Shown one piece after another: positions 23,255 to 33,593 of a stretch of 64,000 nucleotides of DNA. Source of the stretch: Trichosphaerium sp. ATCC 40318 (taxonomy: Eukaryota; Discosea; Flabellinia; Trichosidae); the NCBI GenBank assembly GCA_038496445.1, contig JALMLS010000577.1, forward strand, positions 620,001 to 684,000. Reading direction: 5' to 3'. Each line of letters starts with the position of its first letter. The stretch's first letter is position 1. The translations under genes were made by a program, and so were the position numbers. The notes beneath the pieces are model-generated. The model had not been told where the DNA came from, ran no database searches, and worked only from the letters and a program-made list of their open reading frames with translations.

Positions 23255-23844
23255 ATGTCAAGCTACTTGCAATATTTTTCTACTGGTGTCTACAATTACG
23301 GCGCTAGTTGGTGGGATTACTGCGTTGGTACTAAGAGGCAAGCAGAGCCAGTTCCTTCGGAAGAACCTGCACCAAAGAAGCAAAAAATAGAAACGACACG
23401 CAATGATAATACAGAAATACCCGCCAGACGCGTTGAGGTAAACGGGACGCCAAGCACAGGAAGAATTGCAGCTCTGAAGCATAGACTAAGCCAAGGAGGA
23501 AATAAAATGATACCATTGGGTGGTATGAGTATGGGCAGACCTCCTGTGAGAAGAAGAGAGGCAAGCTGAAATTTCTGTTTGTTGAAACATATCAGAATAT
23601 TGACAGGCTCTAGGTTATAGAGGATCCAACGCAAGAAACGACTATAGAAGGACAAAAAGACACAGAGAACAAAACACCTAAACGAACAGTTGAGAGAAAA
23701 CCGTCAATCCTAAACTCGCCTAATAAAACTCGTGCAAGAGGTCCAAGCGGAAGGAGGCTACCAACTCGTAAACGTTCTATTCGAGTGAAAGTTTCAGATA
23801 AAAATTCAACCACAGACTTAGAGAGCGACTGGAAGAAGCTATGA
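23255..23844 (+). CDS. Basic, probably nuclear or cytoskeletal protein of unknown function
   Basis: Start ATG at 23255. Two exons joined by a GC-AG intron (23571-23613). The first exon has an aromatic N-terminus (GASWWDYCVG), a bipartite-like basic stretch (TKRQAEP to PAPKKQK) and the motif GRIAALKHRLSQGG followed by GGMSMGRPPVRRRE. The second exon is rich in Lys, Arg, Ser and Thr (RARGPSGRRLPTRKRS) and ends EESDWKKL-like at the stop 23842-23844. The GRIAALxxRL...GRPP pattern loosely recalls short linear motifs in actin-capping regulators; this is weak. No folded domain is apparent. Confidence 0.55.
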
Positions 23845-23935
23845 GGAAATTGGGATAAACTGTACAGCGAAATAAAAGATAACGTTATTTTTTGATTAAT
23901 CTACAAGTTTGTTTTGTGTGGTGTTAGTACAACTG

Positions 23936-24476
23936 TCAGTTATTCCAGCCCCAATCGGCATTGCCTAGAGCTTGTCGGTTGTAACCTGCGCAACGATTAT
24001 TATTTTAAAGTTAAAACTATTGAAAACGCATTGTTAACATACCTTGAGGCGGTGGTGGGAGTAGTGAAGGTGGAATTGCGCCAGGAGGGAAATTTAGCTC
24101 CCTGGTGTATGGATTATGCTTTAAATCTCTTCTCACTGTTTTAGATGAGTCAGAAATACGTTTGTACGCAACTATACGCACTTTGTAATTCATTTATCGT
24201 GTTGGTTGTCAAATGCACACCATACATACAGCCAGGGCCATTAGGACACCGTCCTGTTTGAGCGAATAGCCTACATTGTCCCCTTTCAGCAAGGTGATCC
24301 AAAGGATCTACAAGGCGTCAAAATGTCATGAAACTCGCTGCCGTACCTTTGAAATAGTCATAGTACGCTTTTTCGTTTGTACGATGGGAATAGCCTGAAA
24401 AGTGCTTCACACGCGCTAAAGGCGTGTCGTTGAAGCTTTTTTGGCAATACTCGCAAAAGTACTTGGGCAAAGGCAT
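23936..24476 (-). CDS. ZMAT5: U11/U12 snRNP 20 kDa protein (zinc finger matrin-type 5)
   Basis: Start ATG at 24476 (MPLPKYFCEYCQKSF). The first exon holds a U1C/matrin-type C2H2 finger: CEYC followed by HFSGYSH. After one intron a CCCH finger follows (CRLFAQTGRCPNGPGCMYGVH), then a Pro-rich segment (FPPGAIPPSLLPPPPQ) and a Trp-rich end (NADWGWNN), stop at 23936-23938. This finger order and tail are those of ZMAT5, a component of the minor (U12-dependent) spliceosome. An in-frame ATG at 24539 is upstream, but the finger normally begins at the second residue, so 24476 is preferred. It faces the F-box/repeat gene divergently. Confidence 0.82.
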
Positions 24477-24682
24477 GTTCTGTGGAAGTACAAACTCAAC
24501 AAGCTGCGAATTTTGTGGAAATTGGTCCACTTTTTTCAATCGTTATTGTCTTTAAAACATTACAAATACGCATCAACTCCTCCAATGCTTGCAATACGTA
24601 CGTGCTATATCCTTATCGCAACATTTTAAAACAATCCACAAACCTACACGACTTGTTAAAAGTCATTCTCTGATTTAACAAA

Positions 24683-25424
24683 ATGTTGACCATTTCCTTT
24701 TCGTATTGCCTTCATATACGTACTAACGCCCAGTGTAGAACCCCATACTATTGTAGACGTGCTACCAGCCGACTTACAACGTAAAATAAGTTCGTACATT
24801 GGCGAAGTGCACAATAACTGGCATCTTCTATCGAAAAAAGCAGCTACATTAACACGCTTCAATGACACTTTAGAGAAGCACGGAGTTTTTATACAGTGGC
24901 ACACAACTGGCGTAGTAAGTCAAATAGCGCGCTACAAGCACGATAAGCTCCATGGAGAGGCCGTGACGTTTCACCAAAATGGAAGTATTCGCTCGAATTG
25001 TTTTTTCAAAGATGGAGCGATTGACGGAGAATACAAAGAGTGGAATGCCACTGGCGCGTTGCTAACTCTTCAGAGTTTCAGCAACGGCATTTTGGAAGGT
25101 GTAAGTAAAGATTGGTTTCCAAACGGCCAGCTTTTATCTCATTGCGAGTATAAAAATGGTTTGTGTGAAGGAAAGTCAATGAAATGGTATATCACTGGTA
25201 AAGAGAGTAATATGGTTCATTTTAAAGAAGGAAGGGAAGACGGTGAATGTAAGAGATGGGCAAGAAATGGACAATTAATGGTTCATTGGTTTAAAAAGAA
25301 TGGAAAAGATGAAGGAGAATATAAAGAGTTTTTCGAAGATGGAAAACTTGCTTGGCATTGTATCAAGAGAAACGGAAAGGTTGTTCGGACTCTTCTTTGC
25401 AGATATTTTAATGAGAATCAATGA
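24683..25424 (+). CDS. F-box-like protein with MORN/YwqK-type repeats
   Basis: ATG at 24683; a 37-base intron (24720-24756) separates a 12-codon first exon from the rest; 234 residues in all. An F-box-like helix comes first (VLPADLQRKISSYIG, then WHLLSKKAATLTRFN). About eight repeats of 20-24 residues follow with the pattern W-x-x-N/T-G-x, then D/E-G-E-x-K-x-W (EYKEWNATGALL, KDWFPNGQLLSHCEY, CKRWARNGQLMVHWF). Such repeats are annotated as MORN-like or YwqK antitoxin-type and fold as an extended beta array. The same F-box plus repeat layout occurs at 59050 and, decayed, at 57228-58131, and similar proteins are known in amoeba giant viruses. Probable role: substrate recognition for an SCF ligase; inferred. 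Confidence 0.7.
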
Positions 25425-25773
25425 CGAAAGAACTGTTACTTGTAGATTTTGGTGAGATAAATAAATTGTTTCAACAAACATTTGACAGTTCATCTACGTT
25501 ATTAATGTTACGTTGAGTTTAGCAATGTACACCACATTTTGTAATTTGGCAATCTGGTTCAAACGTTGATCGCAATAAGATGAAGAAATAACTTACGACA
25601 TAAACGTGATTAAGCCTGAAAATGCCTTGGTATCTTAGTTAGAAGATAAAAAGATATTGTTACAGTGAGCGAGGTCTGCAAGAAAATGCAAGCCTGTAAT
25701 TCTGTTCAGTGATTGGAATACTTTCCCGACGCCATTTTGACAACTACCCGCACTTTGTACAACCTCAAACAAC
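25425..25773. other. Intergenic, no gene seen
   Basis: About 350 bases between the F-box/repeat gene and the ubiquitin fusion gene. No motif or plausible exon was found; it should contain the terminator of the first and promoter of the second. Confidence 0.4.
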
Positions 25774-26746
25774 ATGCAAGTTTTCGTGAAGACACTTACA
25801 GGCAAGACAATTACAATAGATGTTTCGCCAAGCGACACGGTTGCAGTTGCGAAGCAAAAGATCCAAGACAAAGAAGGTGAGTCAGAAATTAGACTCATAA
25901 GCCAATTGACTATTTTTAGGCATTCCTGTAGATCAACAACGACTTATTTTTGCTGGTAAACAGTTGGAGGATGGCAGAACGTTCTCTGATTACTGTATTC
26001 AGGTTTGTTGTACTCTACTTCGTTTTCAAAACTAACGTTACTGTTTGTAGAAAGAGAGTACATTACATCTTGTCCTGAGACTACGAGGGAGCTTAGTACG
26101 CGTTCCAGCAAATCCAACGGCAACTAGAACGCCATGGAAGCCTATTCACCCAGAAATCGCCCAATTTAACTCAAAGTATCTCGATTCTGGTTTTCTGCGC
26201 ATAGAAAACGACGACAACCCTCTACACGCAATTAAACAAGAGTGTCCACAGACATTCTCGTTTCCTTTGCTCTCTTCCGAGTTCTGCAAAAAGATAGTTG
26301 GCGAGATTCAAAATTACATGAAAGTAACTGGAGATTCGGGTATCGCTCTTCGGGCAGCTCGTTTCGGATTTGATAAATCAGCCGAAAAAATGGTTCGAGA
26401 CCACATTGAACCTCTTGTGCCTATCCTTTTCCCTCACTTGAAAGGACAGAGCTTCAAGCTCTTACCTAAGGTTATGGCATACACTCCAGGTAGAAATGAG
26501 GACTGGCCTGTTCACACTGATGGAGATTTGGCTACGTTAAATATTTGTCTTTCGGAAACAAAGTCATTTTCGGGTGCAAATCTTAAAGTTTTCTCTGGCG
26601 AAGATGATAGTGTTGTGGAAGTCGCTCACCAATGTGGAAGAGCTATTATTCACCCTGGAGATATACCGCATTCTGTGACGCCATTAACACGTGGTTCTAG
26701 GTTTGGATTGATCATTAAATTGAATCATCCTGACCTTAACTTTTAA
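25774..26746 (+). CDS. Ubiquitin fused to a 2-oxoglutarate/Fe(II) dioxygenase
   Basis: Three exons (25774-25876, 25920-26002, 26051-26746) give 293 residues. Residues 1-76 are near-canonical ubiquitin: [49 protein letters not shown]. All seven lysines (6, 11, 27, 29, 33, 48, 63) and the L8/I44/V70 patch are kept. The C-terminus reads LRLRGS, so Gly76 is Ser and a deubiquitinase should not cleave easily. Residues about 110-293 form a jelly-roll dioxygenase of the prolyl-hydroxylase type: metal ligands H217, D219 (VHTDGD) and H269 (GDIPHSV), and R279 for 2-oxoglutarate (GSRFGL). No signal peptide, so cytosolic or nuclear. The substrate is unknown; a ubiquitin-binding partner may direct the oxygenase. 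Confidence 0.88.
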
Positions 26747-27154
26747 AGATGGTGTGCTGTTTTTGTAGTTGTAGTATTTAAATAAATATGTTATTAATAA
26801 CTTTACAATGTCTGTTGTTGCATTACTATGATATTTTTAGGAAATAACTTTTCTCGTAGATATAAATATAAATAGGTGGGCGTTTACGGCTTGCCAGGAC
26901 TGGCTACAACACCTCGCACGAGTTTCGTATTTGTTGGCATTAACAGCTTAGTATAGCCTTAATTTAAACGTTCTTAGAAAGGGGTATGTGAGTTTCTTTA
27001 GATGGCAAAAGAAAGTACACATTTTTGAAGAATTTTCTTTGATTGAAATCTTTCAAAGGAATTTTCTTTCAAATTGTCTGTTCTACTAGTAGGTACTATA
27101 AAACTAGTTTACAAGAAAAAGAGTTCTTTATTTAATGGAGACTATCTAGCAAGA
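26747..27154. other. Convergent intergenic region, no gene seen
   Basis: About 400 AT-rich bases between the 3' ends of the ubiquitin fusion gene and the first HEPN-like gene. Contains AATAAA-like stretches near 26778 that may serve as polyadenylation signals. Confidence 0.4.
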
Positions 27155-28254
27155 TTAACGTCTTGTACGGCGTCTTTTTTCTCGTTTAGACGATGAGACT
27201 TTAGATGACGAAGATCTTTTACGCTTCTTTCTACCCTTTTTAAGCACTTTAATATCCTCGGCATTGAGGTAGAACACCCCTAGCTTTTCAAGCAGCTTTA
27301 TACTTACTACATAAAAACAGTCAGAAAAAAACACCATTTTTTATTTTGTTTAGTACCGTCATGTAAGTCGTCTTCCTCAACTTCTAAGAGCGTCTTAAAT
27401 GTAGTGCTCAAGGGTCTAAGGCATAGTTTTTCTATAAACTTTTTGCCTTTGATCAACGCATTTTTAATCAACGGGAAACTTATCTTGCCGTTGTGGAATG
27501 CAGCATTACGTAAGTTCTTTGTTGCCGTAATAGCTTCTCTAGTAGTTGTACCAGTTACTATCTGATGTTGTAGAGAGCCTTCAAATATTCTCGGTACTAT
27601 TTCCTTAAGATATATTATATCTGCAGTTTCAAGCGTATGCTTGTAGTAGAAGGCTGTAGCATCTGCCTCACTTAGCCGCTTAAAAAGAACACGGGCATCC
27701 TTCTTCCACATGTTGATGTAGTTCTTTAAACAAAACTCCACCTCAGATACTATTTCATGGGCAATATCTACCTTCCACTTCTCGTTCTCCACTAAGAAGT
27801 ACATTAGACTTAATTGTGAGAACGCTTGTGGTACGTACCGTGATAAAGATCAGTGGGTTTGTGCTAGAATTTTGGGTTTTAGTTTTGTTCTTTTTTTTTG
27901 ACACGAATTGAAAAAGTACCTGGTCTTTTGTTTCGTCGAACGCCCTGTATGACATTCTGTAGTCCTAAAACTATGTAAGTAATCACGTTTTACTTATATT
28001 GTAGTTACGTTGAAGTGGCCCTGATAGTTCACTTGCTGGCGCCGAGCATCTTCACGCTCAGTAACAAATACATTATCCCCAAAGCTAGGAGTACTATCTT
28101 GGCGCGATGGGCAACTAGAACGTGCCATAGGAACACGTTTTCTCATTGGTTTAAGGCCACGTTTAATCGTTTTGAAGGGTTTAAGTTTGGTTGTATAAGT
28201 TGTACAGCACGTGTTAAGGAATGTGTGAGGAATTGCTGAAAGATGTGCACCCAT
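27155..28254 (-). CDS. Putative HEPN-like protein with N-terminal acylation signature, copy 2
   Basis: Start ATG at 28254 gives MGAHLSAIPHTFLNTCC: Gly2 and Ser6 fit an N-myristoylation site and the Cys pair could be palmitoylated. A basic segment follows (TIKRGLKPMRKRVP). Two small exons lead to the core exon (about 27810-27357): EIVSEVEFCLKNYI, HTLETADIIYLKEIV, then TKNLRNAAFHNGKISF. The RN-x3-H in the last string matches the catalytic signature of HEPN ribonucleases, set in an all-helical context. The final exon is coiled and strongly basic (KGRKKRKRSSSS, KREKRRRTRR) and ends at 27155. Tandem with copy 3 in the same direction. HEPN assignment rests on the motif and helical context, not on a profile search. 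Confidence 0.6.
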
Positions 28255-28650
28255 TTTCCTTTTTGAATATTTGTAAACTACCTACTCCCAGTTGAGTATC
28301 AACACATTTACAACTGTTTTTATTGTTTTTTATTTGTACTTTAATATTTGAGTAAGTGTGTTTGATTAAAAACTTTATTAACTTGCGTACAATATGTAAG
28401 AGTTACTTTTAAGAAGAAGAACAGCTAATTGAATTGTATTTTTTTTTGTGATTGATTTTTTTTTTCAAGCCTTTTTTGGCTTTCTCTTCAATGTGCTTCC
28501 TTGTCTTCATTGTTGGTAATGTATATATGAAAGTGAGTTCAAACGCTTTTAGGTGAAATCATGTTTTTATTTGTTACGATTTTGTTTCAATCGATTGACA
28601 AAAAGCAAATTTTATCACGTGATTAAACGTTCAAATCAAGGTACATGACT
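28255..28650 (-). repeat. Duplicated upstream block of the HEPN-like family, copy 2
   Basis: Matches the block upstream of copy 3 (30282-30690) and, over its proximal 245 bases, the block upstream of the deleted copy 1. Shared features include CTACTCCCAGTTGAGTA, a T-run with TTTTTGTGATTGATTTT, the stretch CTTTTTTGGCTTT and ATTTTATCACGTG. The rest of the gap to copy 3 (28651-29156) shows no gene. Confidence 0.7.
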
Positions 28651-29156
28651 GCGCTGATTCTTAAACTGGAGAAAGTAGCTTCCTAAATATTCATGATCAA
28701 AGACAGCTTTCAAGTCTTTCCTTTAATTCTATTTCTCGTATAATCTCACTTTAATACAGTAAAGGTGAAAAAACAAAGCCTTTAAGAGCATACAACAATT
28801 CTATTTAAAACATAAATTAAAGGTGATCTTATCACTCCCAGAAACCCACAGCAACTTCCTTCAGAACCGTCTTAAAAATCTCAAACACTGGTAGGCATTG
28901 TACGTACGTTCCAGAATGTTTGTGAGCAGGAACAAGATATAAACACGTGATATTCTTGCAATTGGAATTGCACACAATTCAACACCGGTTTTGTAAATCT
29001 TGTATATAAATTCGACAAGTACGGATACAAGATTTATTTTTGATTGATTGATCAAAGAAAGTTTAGGTCGGTGAGAAAGGATACACAAAGAACAACTTTT
29101 TGTTTATTAGAACTATACTATCTACTATAAAATACAAAGTGCGCGGATTTCTAGTA

Positions 29157-30281
29157 TCAATCCTTTCTTGTTTTCAAGCGTTTTTTTGGGCGACCTGATG
29201 ATTCTGTTCTTTTACGCTTTTTCTCCTGCTTGCGTCGAAATTTTTCTAAGACTTTTTTCTCTTGATCGTTGAGTGCGAATAAACCCTTCTTTTCAAGTTC
29301 TCGTTTACTCACTAGCAGGTAAATAAGTTAAAAAAAAAGTGTTATTTTGTTATGTACCTTCAAAAAAATCTTCTTCCTTAGCGTTAAGTAGCTTCGTAAA
29401 ACGCTTGCTAGGTTTTCTACGAACAAGATTCATAAGTGCTGCGCCTTGTATTAACGCATTTTTAATTAGCGCAAACGTTATAACGCCGTTGTGACAAACC
29501 GCATTACGCAAGTTTTTAGTGGCGCTAATACAATTGATAACACCTCCCTTGACTACTCCCTCCAAATTGGTCCCTTTAAATAATCCTTTAATGACTCCAG
29601 GCAAGTGGCTGATATCAGCTGTTTCAAGGGTGTGCTTCTTTCCTTTCTCGTTGAGCTTGTGTATCTCCTTTTGAAACTCAGCACGAGCTTCTTGAATCCA
29701 TTTATGGACATAGTTTTTGGCGGTGTACTCCACCTCGGAAATTATGCTCCTAGCTATCTCGACGAGCCACACTGGGTTTTCGACTAAGCTAAGTTAATAC
29801 ACAAACGAAAACAACTGTAGAGGTGACGTACCCTGCCAAAGGTCTTTTTTGTTTAGCTAGAATTGTGGTTTTAGTTTTGTTTTGGTGATGACAGGTAAAA
29901 AAAAAAAAAGTACCGTAGGGTTCCTTTCTGCGTACTCTGTGTGAGTCATTGTACGTTCCTACAGATAAAAGTAAGTTATCACGTTTACAATTTTTAACTT
30001 ACATCGATATGACCTTTGTAATCCACTGGCTGGGCATTCTGGAGATCAAGGTTACGGCGGCGAGGAGCATCTTGTATTGTACTATCCCCAAAGCTAGGAG
30101 TAGAGCTTGGAGTAAAGGTACTATCTCGGCGCGATGGGCAACTACCACGTGCCATAGAAACACGTTTTCTCATTTGTTTAAGGCCACGTTTAATCGTTTT
30201 GGAGGGTTTAGGTTTGGCTGTATAAGTTGTACAGCACGTGTTAAGTAATGTGTGAGGAATTGCTGAAAGATGTGCACCCAT
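29157..30281 (-). CDS. Putative HEPN-like protein with N-terminal acylation signature, copy 3
   Basis: Exon 1 is 30281-30003 (93 codons, MGAHLSAIPHTLLNTCC start, Arg/Lys-rich, then Ser/Thr/Pro-rich). Exon 2 is 29914-29958 (15 codons), then a 25-base exon, then the core exon. The core reads VEIARSIISEVEYTAKNYV, KKHTLETADISHLPGVI and TKNLRNAVCHNGVITFALI, with RN-x3-H as in HEPN nucleases. The last exon is charged (NDQEKKVLEKFRRKQEKKRK) and ends with stop at 29157-29159. Relative to copy 2, residues around LETADI, the RNA-x-x-HNG motif and LIKNALI are the most conserved, which argues that the motif is functional. Membrane-anchored RNA cleavage or protein binding is an inference. Confidence 0.62.
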
Positions 30282-30690
30282 TTTCCTTTTTGAATATTTG
30301 TAAACTACCTACTCCCAGTTGAGTATTAACGCATTTAAAACTGTTTTTATTGTTTTTTAATTGTACTTTAATATTTAAGTGAGTTTGCTGGTTTAAAAAC
30401 TTTATTAACTTGCGTAGAATACGTAAGAGTTACTTTAAAGTAGAAGAAAGCTAATTGAATTGTGGGTTTTTTTTTGTGATTGATTTTATTTTTCAAACCT
30501 TTTATGGCTTTTGATGTGCTTCCTTGTTTTCTGTTTTATTGTCGGTAATGCGTAGTGTATGAACATAAAATTGAATTCAAACAAAGGCTTTGGGTGAAAT
30601 CATGTTTTTATTTTGTTTTGGTTTCGATTGATAAAAAAGCAATATTTATCACGTGCAATTACGCTTTAGTTCAAAGCCAAGATACTTTAT
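30282..30690 (-). repeat. Duplicated upstream block of the HEPN-like family, copy 3
   Basis: Same block as at 28255-28650; similarity fades beyond about 30690. Contains the probable promoter and 5' UTR, with the shared TATTTATCACGTG element near its distal end. Confidence 0.7.
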
Positions 30691-31550
30691 TTTTCTCTTT
30701 CGTTGTTACTTTCAAACTCATGAAGGAACACTAGCTCTTTATGGTTGTATTAGACGTTAAAGTCTACCTCCGTAATGAAATAAAACCAACTTTTTATTAT
30801 GTAACGCCATCTATTGAGGCCATTGAAAAGTGACACCGTCGTGGTACTTATCTTTATTGCAAATATTGGTATCATAGAAGCGAGCCTCAGTTAAATACAC
30901 TGACGTGTTAAAAATACTGCAAGTTGTTTTGTAAACGCTAGTAGCCTACTCTTACGTTGTCGTTTTGGCGTATAGGCATGGTATTGCTGAGAAGCCAAAG
31001 AAACATCGAATCACACTCAACTCTCGCGAATCAAGACTATGTTACGAGACACAAACACCTCTATTGTCAATAGCACGTATGCATTTATCACGTATTCGTC
31101 TTTTATGGTGTCAACTAGCGTTTCAGCCATAGATAAGCGGACTGTAAAAACAACACTATCTTGTACTGGTATGATCTCAGTACTGAGTATCGAGGTGGCC
31201 GCAAGTATCGGACTTTTTTTAAAAAACAACATGTTTGGATGAAAACATCACGTGGTTTTTTATGTTTTGTCACGTTTTACGAAGGGTTTTATTTTTAGTG
31301 GACACAAGCACGATGAAAAACATAAAACCGCGGGTAAGTTTTCCCGATAACTGTGTACTAGCGCTAGAGTTTCATACGTCACTTTTCTGAACAGTTTTCG
31401 CATGTTCTTCAACTACAAAACAAGTTATATAACATAGACAAGTTGTGCTAAAAGCGCTAGAAGATGTTTTTCTGAGTTTTTCACTAGCGCTAGTTCACAC
31501 ACAAAAACTTGACCGTGTTTTAACATCAAAAAACATTAACCCAACACATA
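30691..31550. other. Intergenic, no convincing gene
   Basis: About 860 bases. Open frames exist on both strands at 31017-31242, overlapping each other and lacking any recognised motif. Probably promoter DNA of the Cys-rich secreted protein gene. Confidence 0.35.
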
Positions 31551-32523
31551 ATGCATCACTTCTCACTTCTACTATCCCTACTTGCTCTTGCTGTCCTTTG
31601 TTCCGTACGTATTCTTTACCTTTTACTGCAAAAAAAGACACTAAAGAAGTAACTATGTTAACTTGCGTTCTCAGGGACAATCTACCGATGCATGCGTCAG
31701 GAGCTGTATGGAAGACTTTTCTGATTGTACTGCTAGTCGAGTAAGATGTAGAACAATCCTCAGCAATTGTATCGCAGCTTGCAATGAAGAACCAACCGAC
31801 ATGCCAACTGATATGCCAACCGAAAATCCATTTGCAGTTTGCCTTGGGGAGTGCCGCGAGACTTTTAGAATGTGTTTAAGCTCTGCAACCACCGCTGCCG
31901 CCAGAAGACAATGTACATTAGAATACAGAGAGTGCCAAACTGACTGTCGTCCACAATCAACACCTCGACCAACTGAAGAACCATCTTGCCGAAGAATGTG
32001 TATGCAAGAGTTCAGGGAGTGTAACGAAAACGGAGATGCCCAAGAATGTCGCGAAGCTCTAAGAATGTGCCTGACCGATATGTGCGATATTGATCTTCCA
32101 ACACCTCGCCCTACAAATGCCCCAACCTGCCGACAAATGTGCGTTGCTTCTTTCAGAGAATGCAGAGAGAACGGAGGAAATGTTCAAGAGTGTCGTGCTG
32201 CTTTGAGAGAATGTCTTTCCGAAGAGTGTGATCAAGGAGATGCATCACTTGTCGAAGACAGACCATCACGTAATCCTTGTGTCAACGAATGTAGTGAGGA
32301 CTTTAGAGATTGTATCGAGTTAGATGATGTCCCAGCTTCTGAATGTAGAGAAGAAAGAAGGATGTGCAGCGCCAGTTGCTTTGATAGACCTACTGGAACA
32401 CCTCGTCCAACTGAAGAGCCATCTTGCAGGAGACTATGCTTTCAAGAGTTCAGGGAGTGTCAAGCTGCTGGTAATCAACGTTCATGCGGTCAAGTTTTGA
32501 GAGCTTGTATTGAAGAATGTTAA
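31551..32523 (+). CDS. Secreted protein with six tandem six-cysteine modules
   Basis: Exon 1 (31551-31604) encodes a signal peptide (MHHFSLLLSLLALAVLCS); a 70-base intron (31605-31674) follows; exon 2 (31675-32523) completes 300 residues. Six modules are seen, each with six cysteines. The third and fourth have the spacing C-x3-C-x6-C-x(8-9)-C-x6-C-x4-C (CRRMCMQEFRECNENG, then CREALRMCLTDMC). Each module has a conserved FRxC in its first helix and an R-x-C in its second, so a disulfide-stapled helical hairpin is likely. Linkers are Pro/Thr-rich (STPRPTEEPS, DMPTDMPTENP) and probably O-glycosylated. No family is recognised. Extracellular matrix, defence or adhesion roles are all possible. Confidence 0.75.
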
Positions 32524-32797
32524 CTTCTTGAAATAAACTTACCTTTAGATCCAAAACAATCGTTCACTTTTTTTAAAGATCTGTAATGGTGGCTACGTAT
32601 TAATTAACTCGTGATGCATATTTTGCCAGCTTAGGTTTCTGAGCATCACAATTGTTTCAATTTACGTAGTACAGTAAGTGTTTGGACGCACGTGCTGTAG
32701 TTATAGTCACGTTACTTGAAGTTGATAGTAGTAGGAAAATAAAAAAGGGAACTTACAACAGTATTTTACTAAAGTACAGGTGTTATTTAGTGTAAAT

Positions 32798-33593
32798 TCA
32801 CAGATGTGCTGCAAACACGACAGCGTGTAGAAGTATAACGAAATCGTTAGAACACAAAGGAATTATTTGATTTTTTTTAGGGTCATTGTCAGGCAAATGA
32901 GTCCATATCCAAGTTATCAAGGGTGTTGATCTAACGAAAGTGGTTGCTTCAGCGATTGTTGTTGCCCATACATCTCTCTCTTTCTCCCTTATTTCAAACG
33001 CCCAATTGCGTTTAACTCGACGTCTATCTTGTACATGAGCCCATCTAGCAGCTTTGATGAGCACTTACAATAAAAGGGCAAAGTTGTTATGAAAGAAAAA
33101 ACTTTCTAGCGATTTAAGAAAAGTTACACGTCACCTCTTAATTGCCTTGTGTGCGCTGTATATTGTCTTTGCATTCGTTCCTTTCTCTGCTGTAAAAACG
33201 CTTATTGCAAGAAAGAAGACATAATGGTTCCTAATAAAGAGCTCTTACTAAATTTATGCGAGGATCACGTGAAATAAAACTCTTACTCTACAACAAACAC
33301 AAAGTCTTCTATTTCTCTTACACCAGTACCAATAACTGTAGCCAGAGCCAAAGCCCTCAATATAGGTTTTTTGTTTTTCCCGAACCAATAACTAAACATG
33401 TAATGGTATGACAGTAAGAACATTGTCAAATAGCGCTTAGAAAAAAAAACCAGTAAGCAAAAAAAGATCGATATAGATTATGACGTACACTGCTCCAAAC
33501 GAGTTTGTCTTGAGCATGCCCTCCTATGTCCGGTGTTATAGTTCCGTTTTGTTCGTGTAGAGTCCATGTATAGGTATACCGTTGATGAGCCAT
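32798..33593 (-). CDS. Uncharacterised protein
   Basis: Start ATG at 33593 (MAHQRYTYTWTLHEQNG). Four exons can be joined in frame: the first ends QDKLVWSS, the second is aromatic and basic (FGSGYSYWYWCKRNRR), the third is Gln/Arg-rich (KERMQRQYTAHTRQLR) and the fourth contains AARWAHVQDRRRVKRNW, a Trp-rich stretch (PLITWIWTHLPDNDP) and a hydrophobic C-terminus (FVILLHAVVFAAHL) before the stop at 32798. No known domain is recognised. The last hydrophobic piece could instead be read-through of an unspliced intron after PDNDP. Confidence 0.4.

Noticed and set aside
31017-31242. Overlapping frames on both strands before the Cys-rich gene
   Set aside because: No motif, no splice support, and each is the mirror of the other; cannot choose either.
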